Assembly: GCA_037577475.1 (NCBI GenBank)
Contig: CM075183.1
Location: 18,984,781 to 19,048,780 of the forward strand
Reading direction: 5' to 3'
Length of the DNA: 64,000 nucleotides
DNA from: Chaunax sp. Z400
Lineage: Eukaryota > Chordata > Actinopteri > Lophiiformes > Chaunacidae
The notes beneath the pieces were generated by a model that worked only from the letters and a program-made list of their open reading frames with translations, did not search any database and was not told where the DNA came from. Positions 34,641 to 44,400 of the stretch are shown one piece after another (the stretch's first letter is position 1; each line of letters opens with the position of its first letter). The position numbers and the translations under genes are program-made.

Positions 34641-36542
34641 ATGGACAACAAACTGGTCCTCACTGTCCTGTTTGTGACACTTTCCTGGTTATCTGTGAGA
34701 ACCTGTGTCAACTGCACAACAGCCACAGCAACTACACCCACAGCAACTACACCCACCGCAACTACACCCACCGCAACTACACCCATCGCAACTACACCCA
34801 TCGCAACTACACCCATCGCAACTACACCCATCACAACTACACCCATCGCAACTACACCCATCGCAACTACACCCATCGCAACTACACCCATCGCAACTAC
34901 ACCCATCGCAACCACACTCGCCACAACAACAGCTGGGCCACTGATACCCAACACATCTGTGTCACCTCTTGCTGTAAGTGATGCCAAACAACTAAAAAAA
35001 GAGCAGAGTGATTTATTGTAGAACACAATCTGATCGAGTAAAGAAGCTTTTATTCGTTTTCTTATTTTATTGATCCCAGTGCATGTTTATCACCTGTTCT
35101 TGTTTCTCCTCTCCCTTGCAGGACCCAATTACTAACGTAGGCTGTTCAACAGAGAAGCTCTGTGCATCTGAGCCCCCTTCGTGCAACCCTGCCGTAACAG
35201 ATCCATGTAACTTTATTAGTATTAGGCACCTGTCTGGTCAAAACTTTGCGTTTGAAATCGCAGGACAGACAGAAGGCTTTCTCTCTATCACCCTGTCAAC
35301 TGACACAATAGTGGTATGTCAAGTTCTCTCATCCACTCACCATTCAAGCCCAGTCTCAATCGTCTTATTTTCCAATATATAGCCTTATTTGCTGTTTGTT
35401 TTGTACCACAGGGTAATGGCGACGATTCCCTTGCATGTGCTAGGGATGGCACAGCTGCTTTGTTCTTTTCCACTCGCTTGACTGATGGCACGCTGATCGA
35501 AATAGAGGTAAGTTTTGCTTGACTCGGACGAGTGGTGGTGGTGGAGCTGAGGAAGGATATATTTATTAGCCTCTTGGGCATGCTTTTAATTCTCTCTTTT
35601 GATTTTTCAACAAAAATCATTGTAAACTCAATGAACATTATAGAGTCCACATAGGATCTGCATGGGACACACACTCATGAATGACCGGCAACGATATGAA
35701 CAGCAGTACATGCAGCTGATACGATGTGTTCATGAACCTAATTTCTTAATTTTATTTTTGTTCTACATATCAAATACTGAACAATCAGTGCCGTATGCCA
35801 CAGCAAAACTCAAGCAAAATCAAATCAAACATTAATTCAAATCAGAAATATCTGCATGATGTAGAAATAGTTGCTATATTACTACACCAGTGAAAACTCA
35901 TCTGTTCAATCTTGTGTCTGTCTTTGCTCTCCAGCTGCCTGTGACCAATGTGAAGGCAAGGGTCGTTGGAAATAAAATCGAGTGTACATTTGATTTCACC
36001 GTGCCAGAGCCAGAAACTAGAGCAGGCGTAGTATTAGCACTCGCCAGTGGAAGCTATGATCCAGGTAAGCAGTAAACATATTAGAGAAAATAGCTACAGA
36101 CCCGCTGAGAATCTCAGACACAGTCACAGATAATAGGTTTATGTTTACCATGTGCTAAAAACGCATCAGTAATAAGTTTGTTTTGTGCTTGCTCATCAGA
36201 AACTGGTCTTGGAGCCCCGGAGATCTTAATAGAGAGCCCCCCTGTAGACCTGACAGATCCTGGAGTCGTGATTGAAAATCAAGCTACCACCACCAACACC
36301 ACCACCACCACCACCACCACCACCACCCCCTCCACCTCCACCGCTACTACGACTAGCCACGCCATTACACTCCAGCAATCACTGATGCAGGGTAAGCATA
36401 CGAGATAGGGATAGAGAAAAGTTTCCAAAAAGTGCCAGAAATTCTGTGTTTGTACAACGCCTAATGAATTTCTCTTCTCCCATTCTCCCCTTTAGCTCTG
36501 CTGATCTCTGTGGGTGTGCTGAGTCTGGCCATGCTGCTATAA
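34641..36542 (+). CDS. Secreted/GPI-type DOMON-domain protein (ferric-chelate reductase 1-like, no cytochrome b561)
   Basis: Coding exons 34641-34973, 35122-35313, 35412-35507, 35935-36064, 36200-36391 and 36496-36542 (TAA) give 329 residues with matching phases. Residues 1-25 are a signal peptide (KLVLTVLFVTLSWLSV). Residues about 28-95 are a Thr/Pro-rich tandem repeat. Residues about 112-265 form a DOMON domain as in FRRS1-type proteins: CSTEKLC, a Cys-rich start, LSGQNFAFEIAGQTEGFLSI, then VVGNKIECTFDFTVPE. After it comes a second Thr tract, and the protein ends in a 15-residue hydrophobic tail (ALLISVGVLSLAMLL) with nothing after it, as in GPI-anchored proteins. DOMON domains bind haem or sugar. 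The transmembrane reductase part is absent, so electron transfer across a membrane is not expected. Expressed from a separate non-coding first exon. Confidence 0.85.
34726..34914 (+). repeat. Coding minisatellite: about 12 ATTP(I/T) units
   Basis: A 15-nt unit (gcaactacacccatc) is repeated almost without change, encoding a Thr/Pro mucin-like stalk after the signal peptide. Open frames on the other strand (VVAMG repeats) and in the other + frame (SQLHP repeats) are shadows of it. Confidence 0.95.
36292..36330 (+). repeat. ACC triplet run encoding poly-Thr
   Basis: Lies in exon 36200-36391, after the DOMON domain and before the hydrophobic tail. Likely O-glycosylated stalk; also a length-variable microsatellite. 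Confidence 0.85.
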
Positions 36543-37470
36543 AGAAACTGCAATCTCCATACACCAGCATTTTCCCTATTCATATACATGTGCTGATGAA
36601 AGAAACTGTGTAATATCACTCAGAGCTTTACAACACACTCTGAATCCTATATTATTAGCATCATGCTTAAATAATCAAGTCATTGCAGGTGAGGGTAAGA
36701 GCAGTGGAAGATGCCTTCTGTTGACTGTTTTCACGTCAGGGTCTGATACGGACATGTGAAGTAATTTTGAAGGGGTTTTAATTTAATGTCTGTGATGCAT
36801 TAGTTTGAAATAATGTCTTACGAGTCACTTACTTACAGGCAAATACATTTAAAATTGAATAGCTAGAATGGGGCTCAAATGAGGAACATCAGAATTCTTT
36901 TACCAGTAATGTCATGTATTATACAAATTTTAAACCCACACTGAGTCTGGCAGGAACCTCCATTCCATGTAAGTGTGATGCCAGGATAATGTAAGCTGGT
37001 AAATTTTAAGTGCATAAGTGTTTAAACCCTTTGAAAAAATGCTGAGGAGCTAATGAAGACCTTTTGTTACGGTATTATCATTAAGCATAGGTGAATCTGC
37101 CTTCATGATGTATGTTGTTTTTCTTTGTTTGGGTCACTTTTACATTCCTGTCTTGTGTTTCTTGTTGCCCACACCAGACAAGTTTCTTGTCACTTGTAAT
37201 GATGCCAGCAAATGGTAGACTTGTGTGGTTATAATATTATTAATATTTTATTTGGTCTAAATGTCCGTATTCTTGATAATTCAATGATGTTTTTATAATG
37301 AAGCCTTCTCTGGCTGATATTTTCATGTGTGCATATGTGAGCATGTCTACATGCAAACGAGCAGTTGCTTATCATACCAAATATTTGTGTTACTGATTTT
37401 GCAAATTGCATTATGTAACAACTATTTTTGGTACGTATTTTTTGAAATAAACATTTTACCCAAACTGCAG
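36543..37470 (+). other. 3' untranslated region of the DOMON gene
   Basis: About 0.9 kb with no long open frame. AATAAA at 37446-37451 is the best poly(A) signal. Confidence 0.55.
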
Positions 37471-37479
37471 TTTTTTAGT

Positions 37480-38610
37480 TATTCCAGAAAAAGGATATTT
37501 CACTTATGGTGGTTTTCCTCTGGATCTAGCTCAGTCACTTTTAAAGGACTTGATACATTCATAACAAGACTGAAAAAAATGGACATATAAATACAGAACT
37601 TTCCATTAAAATGATATTTAAATCAGCCAAGACTACAAAGAGGAATATATATATATATGTAGTACATACAAATATAGAGGAATACTGAGGATAACGCATA
37701 AAGTATAACTTATTTCAAATGTGGTCCCACCTGTGCTTTGTGGAAACTACAGTTTAGGATCAAGAGTATGAACAGAAGAGTAGCTATTATGAGAACCAAA
37801 ACTTTATTACCAGGATTTTCATTCAAGTAGCAGTAAATATCTCCACACTCTACACTTGGCCATGATGTTGCTTCATCTTTCCATTTATCGGAAGGATGTT
37901 TGGCAAAGCTTGAGACCTGCAGTCAGGTGTTTTGGCTGTGAAATGTAGTTTCACATTATTTCCAAGAGTTTCTTGGTAATTATATACCATAGAAAACATT
38001 CTTTATGTTCATTTTAATAAAAGAATAAATAGAGTGCGAAAATGCATACAATGTACAGTAAAGACAGCCAATGAATGAATGAATGAAAATGGTGTAATAA
38101 TAATAATAGTAATAATAGCAACAGAAATAATAATGGCCTCGCTAATCGCTCATTACTTAGCACCTTGTCTGCACCGACTCTCCCCTCATCCCCCTTCAAA
38201 TAGCCTACTGATGGTGCTCTAATGTGATTCATTGAAATGTGACGTTTATAAGGAGTAGGCTACATACATTCCTGCTGAGTATAGCCCATAAGCTTCTAGG
38301 ATATATACACTGGTCCTCTATTATAATTAGTTGCTTGTAGGCCTATTTGAAATATGAAAAAGAAGCTAGAAAAAACACCCATACAATGTTGGGTATTGAG
38401 AAACCAGAACTATAAGCAAAGATAAGACGTTCTCTGATTTGGGCAGCGAAACTTGCTATGATCTGGAGGTATGACATCACTTGGGACAAAGGATTTCATT
38501 GGTCAAACGTGTATTTCTGCAGAAGGAAATCCGGAAATCCAGCTGTTTACATGTTAGATACTTACTTTTGATGCCAGAAATGTAATTAACAAGTAATTAT
38601 TATGGACAAG
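37480..38610. other. Intergenic stretch, no gene seen
   Basis: AT-rich; a short TATA run at about 37646-37658 and an AAT-rich block at 38095-38135. No exon-like blocks were found. Confidence 0.5.
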
Positions 38611-38614
38611 CACA

Positions 38615-38622
38615 TCTTTCTT

Positions 38623-38680
<58 letters not shown>
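38615..38680. repeat. (TC)n microsatellite
   Basis: TTTC steps grading into about 25 pure TC units. The RERERE open frame on the minus strand is an artefact of this repeat. Confidence 0.97.
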
Positions 38681-38682
<2 letters not shown>

Positions 38683-38911
38683 ACACAAAGACACAGAGGG
38701 ACAGAGAGCAATAGACAGGCTAATGTCTACACTGCTCATGTGTGCCAGCTGGTGGTTGTTGGTGTACACTGCAATTACTGCTGGAAAAACAATTCCCCCT
38801 CTCTCCATCCACCACTCTGTTACCGCAGTAACATGTATGGGTGGTGTCCCACCCTCTGGGCAAAAGTCCAGGGCTGACTTTTTTTTATGCCAGTCCAACC
38901 CTGTCAAGTAT

Positions 38912-39355
38912 TTGAAGCAAAATACATTTGTTTCCTTGTCTCTTAGGTTATTGACACTCAAGGAAATAATGGACGTAGAAACAAGGACAAGGATTAGTTC
39001 TTCCAAGACATGATGATATACATGCTAACATTTCAACACCCACTCACTTGAGTCTCATCCTCCGACCTGTAGCAACATCATCCCTGTCAGATAAGGTATT
39101 GTTTTGTTTTTGTTGTTTTGGCTCCGATGTCTTGACATTTCCCTGCACCTTAGTTTAAATAGTGACACGGAGGAAACAGGTGTCACATCTTCACCTGGGA
39201 CCTTACTAAGATCATCAGATTTACCTGTGTGAGAATAAAACTACACAGGATCTTCATTTCAAGGAACTGCTTTTGGCTTCTTATCCCAATTTCACTGGAG
39301 CTGAGGAGAAGATCTATAGGTAGGCTAAAAGACATTAATATCTAGTCATTAAATT
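38912..39355 (+). repeat. Orphan duplicate of the DOMON gene's promoter and first exon
   Basis: The block matches 33248-33680 in order and strand. Long identical runs include tagtttaaatagtgacacgg, aggaaacaggtgtca, cttcacctgggacct, aagatcatcagattt, atttcaagga and the exon end atctatag|gtagg (donor after 39319). An insertion of about 70 bp sits near 39080-39150. No DOMON coding exon follows in the next 2 kb. It is either the remains of a duplicated gene or a promoter/exon used by something else. Confidence 0.8.
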
Positions 39356-39359
39356 TGTT

Positions 39360-40810
39360 TTTCTCTCCGTCAGTATCATTATTAACAAAAACAGGCAATA
39401 CAAAAAGCCATATGATTGAAACATTTACAAACTGAATTTTCACATCTTAAATTCAATTTTACATAGATTAAATAAAAAGGATTAAAAAACAACAACAAAA
39501 TAACAAATGAATGAAGGTAAATGAAAGTGTCAGAGGTCAAAAGAGTAATCAATAGTTGCATTTGTGAGACTACAAAGAGAAACAATAGAATGAGACAATT
39601 AAAATAATATAAATCTATTATGAACAGACCACGGCAGGAAGTAGACCACCGTCCGGTGAATTAGGTGCCTCTGGTGTAAAGGGGACTTCCCCCCCCCCGG
39701 AGTCTGGACACTGGTGGTGGTGACGGATTGAGCTTGGTGTTAGGATGACTTCATGAAAGGAACATCTGATTGGAGGATTTGGTTGGAGGTGGCCAGGTGT
39801 CCAGTGGTGAAGAGGTGGAGGTTCGTTGTGGAACTTGCCGTACTGAAATGTCAGCTGAATGACAGCAGAGAGAGAGAGAGAGCATATTTAAATTGGTCAA
39901 TGTAGTTGTACTTAGTTCGCTTGATTACTTGAGTTTAATATCCCGACCTGCACTTTAAATATGATACCATTGTATATTCTTTTTTATTGCTGTCCGTATC
40001 GATATTTCTTCTTCAGTGTTGTGTTGTTCTTCATGTATCATCACAATTACCAGACATTAACTGAAGTTACTATGGCAGTCTGGGGGAGGATACTGAGAAC
40101 CAAGTTCAACATAGCCAGGCTTTGTTTGCATGAGCTGGCTCAACAAAACCTAAAATCCCAATCAGAGATAAAGAGTGTCATGATGGTGGTTCTCAGCTTT
40201 ATTTGTTAACACAGACTTTTTGTGCTTGTTCCCATAAATGGGAGCATTTGGTGCGTTATTTGCAACCAGAACCACAAAATGAAAACAAAACTCAGCAGTT
40301 TATATAATCCAAATAATCCAAATGTCAACTGCCAAAGTGGGTATACTGTCATCCTTTTCCCACAGATCAAAATGGGAGTTGATTTTTGCTATCTTCTGAC
40401 TGGAAGACTTACACAGAACAAAATTTCTTAGCCACTCCTTTCATAACAAGGTTGAGAAATAATAATTGACATTAAGCTGACAAGAGCTGTACTATGCTTT
40501 TATGTAACTTTGTGGCCATAACAGCAGAACAGTCTAGGAATTAATACCCTTTAAGGTATATTTATTAAGATGTTTGTACTAATGGGAGGATACTAGACGT
40601 GCATTTTGTATCATGTTTTAACTTTAAGAAGGCAAGACTCAGTAAATATCACATTTAATTCATTTTATTGTGAAAACTTAATATCATAATGAGGAAAATA
40701 AGAAATAGAAGAAGAATACTGTAAGGTTTTGTACATAATATTCCTCAATTAAAGTGCATTTCATATAAAGGAGACATTATTTTCTTTGGAGAAATTCTTT
40801 GACAATGCTG
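39360..40810. other. Intergenic stretch, no gene seen
   Basis: Contains a short GA run near 39868-39882. No credible splice-bounded coding block was found. Confidence 0.5.
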
Positions 40811-40819
40811 AATAGAAAT

Positions 40820-41050
40820 ACACACCCATCCACTTTCTACAGCCACACCTGCTTTGCAGGGTCGTGGCGGGCTGGAGCTGATCCCACCTGACATCGAGCT
40901 AGAGGCGCGGTACATCGCCAGGTCATCAAAGGGGCTGACACAGAGAGAGCTCCAGAAAAACAACCATTGACACCTATGGGCAATTAGAATCAGATACCCA
41001 GATGACTCCGTAAAGGATAAGCAATGATAGAAAATGGATAAATAGACAAT
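40820..41050. repeat. Common fish interspersed repeat fragment (gggtcgtggcgggctggagc type)
   Basis: The order 'gggtcgtggcgggctggagc', 'gaggcgcggtacatcgccag', 'ggctgacacagagag', 'caaccattgacacctatggg' and 'atagaaaatggataaa' is a widely dispersed fish repeat. Confidence 0.75.
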
Positions 41051-41304
41051 AAAACAAAAAATAATAACAATAAAATGCAAATGACACAGATTGTAAATAA
41101 TAAATAATAGCATGTGAATAAATTGTTTGGAGAGGAAACAATGGCTATAAAGGGGATAAAACTAGTTTACCATGAAAGCTGATGAAAATGCAGAGGCAGG
41201 ATTTGTTTGCAATGAGATGTCCATTTGGATGTGATGTCCTTCATGCAAACATCTCTGACTGCAAATTTACATGTTCTTGTGTAGCAGAACAAATTACCCA
41301 GTTC

Positions 41305-41370
41305 AGTATGTGATTGGTGATGCTCTAAGGAAAACTATAAAGACAGCAGTAAGAAAGTCAAACAACTAGC
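41305..41370 (+). promoter_or_regulatory. TATA-type promoter of the F-type/C-type lectin gene
   Basis: TATAAAG at 41336-41342, with an inverted CCAAT-like gattgg about 25 bp upstream. Transcription would start near 41365, giving a 5' UTR of about 55 nt before the ATG at 41421. Confidence 0.6.
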
Positions 41371-41420
41371 TGGTGGGCATCAGTTTGAATTGTAATTTTA
41401 ATAAGATTGTCTCCAAAGTC

Positions 41421-44400
41421 ATGAATGGGAATCAATACATTTGGATTTTCAATGGTAAGTTACTGTCTCTTAAAATATTTATTTATTTGTAATTATTATT
41501 TTATATTATCATATCAACAATTTAAAATGTATGTTCATTTAAAAAAAAATTAGTTTAAATCTCAATGCTTTTTTTTTTTTTTTAAACAACGATAATCATT
41601 TAGGTATTTCTCTCATGCTGTCATTTGGAGTTCTGACAGGTAAACATCATTTTTTGAAAATCAATTCTTCAGCTTTCTTGTTGTTTCCTGTGGGTTTTCA
41701 TAATAGTTATTTTGGTTTGCTGATAAGGTCATCTTCTGGAAAATGTGGCATTGAAACAAAGAGCTGTCCAGTCTTCAACAAGGAACTCCAGTTATCCTGA
41801 CAGAGCAGTTGACGGGCGCAGAGACCCAAACTTTAAACATGGATCCTGCACCCTCACCGATTTGGAATCCGATCCCTGGTGGAGGGTCGACCTGCAGAAT
41901 GTGTACAAAATTAGTGCTGTAATGATAACCAACAGTGATAGCAACGAAAACAGGTTGGATGGTGGCGAAATCTGGATTGGAAACTCAGTAGAGATCAACG
42001 ACCCAAACAACTGGAGGTGAAACAGCTTGTTGCAGACCTGCATAATTCATCTGCCATTACGACATGAAACATCATTTGTGTTCTCATTGTGGCTTGTCTG
42101 CTCCTTTCCTCACAAACAGATGTGCAGTCATCTCTCACATTCCAAGAAGCCATACATTATACTTTCCATGTAGTCCTGTAGAGGGACGTTACATCACTGT
42201 GCGTCTCCCAGGAAGAGAGAAGGCCCTAAGTCTCTGCGAAGTTGAGGTGTACCCAGAAGATACATGTGGTAATGATACACGTCAGAAGATGTAGATCAGG
42301 GGTCGGGAAACCCCTGTAGCTCTCCTGGTTGAGTGTGCAACCTGGGTTAAACGTTGTATTTTGATCAATCTAGGAGTTAACGGACCCTTAAACTCAAAAT
42401 TTTAAAATAAATGTTCCCGTATGAATAAGGGAACTCCTTGTGACTGTCAGTTCGGAAAAAAAATGGCTCAAATGCAGTCATCATGAAAGGAAGAGACGGG
42501 GCATTCAAGGTTTTAATTTTAATAAGTCAAACTAATGCTGCGTTCACTACGAACTTGCTTTACTCGCGGGATTTACTCCCGCAAGTAACGTGACCGACAT
42601 ACCAACAAACGTTTATTTCCGTCATCTCCTCCCGTCATCAACCATGACCAAAGTAAACAAAATTGTAGCCGTGTATTTGTTGTGAAAGTCACAAATTGAT
42701 TGGAAAACCAAACGTCGCCCTGTCTGGGTTCGCAACATTATCCGGGACATGAACAGACAGCTCTGGTCGTCAACATACAGCTACGATACGCTTGTTTTCT
42801 GCTTCCATGTGGGCTAGATGGACGAAACGCAGCAATACCACCAGAAATGGTTGAGGGCAGTGTAGCTACAATTCAAGCAAGGCACGACGAATCTGTACTG
42901 ACACAACGAAGAAGAAAAAAGAGGAGTGAAACAGTGAGAAAACTCTCCTTTCTCAAGTTTCGTTGGTACCTAAAGATAAGATAAGATAAGATATCCCTTT
43001 ATTAGTCCCACAGTGGGGAAATTTACAAGGCCTCACAGACCACTGCGGAGTACATCGTTACCTCCGCATTGGACACTTTGTATTCACTAGGTACATTATC
43101 ACAACCTCCTCCAACCATCGCCGTATTTGTTGTAGTCAAAAGGTTTGACACTTCACTAATGTGGGCAACAAGTGAACGGTCTGGGCCCCAGGCTGCTTGT
43201 GCGGCTCCTGAATTATTGTGGATTCCTCTCCATGTCTAGCAACACCGACCGTCACTAAATATTTTTTTCTTAAATACTGCAACAGAGTGTAATTTTTAAC
43301 CAACCACATGAGATGATGAATCAAACCTCCTGTCTATTTGTGTTTAAAGCACATTCTTTTGCAAATGTGGCACTGAAAGGCGATGCCACCCAGTCATCAA
43401 CACTCTCTTTCGCTGATGCCTCCAAAGCCATTGACGGTAGACGGAACTCATTCTACACCAGTGGCTCCTGTAGCCACACTGCAGAGGATGAGACCAACCC
43501 CTGGTGGAGGGTGGACCTGAAGATAACCTATACAGTCATATCTATCAAAATCACCAATAGAGGGGACTGCTGCGCTGAGAGACTGGATGGAGCTGAGATC
43601 TACGTCGGGGACTCACTGGAGAACAACGGAAACGACAACAACAGGTACTGACAAGACGTCAGAACGTGGTGCGTTCAATCTTTACGGATCAATTTTTCAG
43701 CCAGAACTTAATAAACAAACAAAACGTGTTTTCCAAAGAAAATTTTAATTTCAAAAACATACGTTCCCAGCATTAATGGATTTTTTTTTCTCATTTTATC
43801 TATAGAAGCCTTTAACATGTGGAATCGTATCCATGTTTTTTTTTTTTTGTGAAAACTCCACAAGATAACCAAATATTCCCTTTGCTACCCTCCACTGTCA
43901 GGTGTGCCTCCATCTCCCACATCAGAGCGGGTAAAACCTACATTTACCACTGTGACGGAGGCAGCATGGCAGGTCGCTTTGTGAACGTGATTATCCCTGG
44001 AGAAAGGAAGACTCTCACTCTATGTGAAGTGGAGGTGTATGCAGTCTCAGGTACAACTGACTGGCTATTATTCGTCGAAACATAACAGTCTGATATTCAT
44101 TCATCCCTGTGTTTGTTTGTTTTTTTTATTTATTTTTTTCCATATTAGTGGAACCTCAACATAACGTGGCCTTAGGTAAAACAGCAGAAGAGTCTTCTTC
44201 GAGTCATATGCTTACCGATCGTCCTATCAGTGGGTGCATGAGTGTTATATTCCCTGATGGATGCTGTAGCCACACTCAAGAATCGAATGATCCCTGGTGG
44301 AGAGTAGACTTGGCAGATGTCTACAAGGTTTCTGCTGTTACCATCACCAACAGAGGGGATTGTTGTCAGGAAAGACTTTTGGGGGCAGAGATCTGGATTG

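Noticed and set aside
34607..35026. VVAMG-repeat frame on the minus strand and SQLHP frame on the plus strand
   Set aside because: Shadows of the ATTPI coding repeat. The signal peptide and splice phases support only the MDNKLVLTVL frame.
38554..39006. 150-residue minus-strand frame with RERERE
   Set aside because: Created by the TC microsatellite at 38615-38680; no motif or splice support.
42535..42984. Possible transposase fragment (RPVWVRN-like) in the lectin gene intron
   Set aside because: Only a few residues resemble a Harbinger N-terminus and the frame is broken. Too weak for a call.
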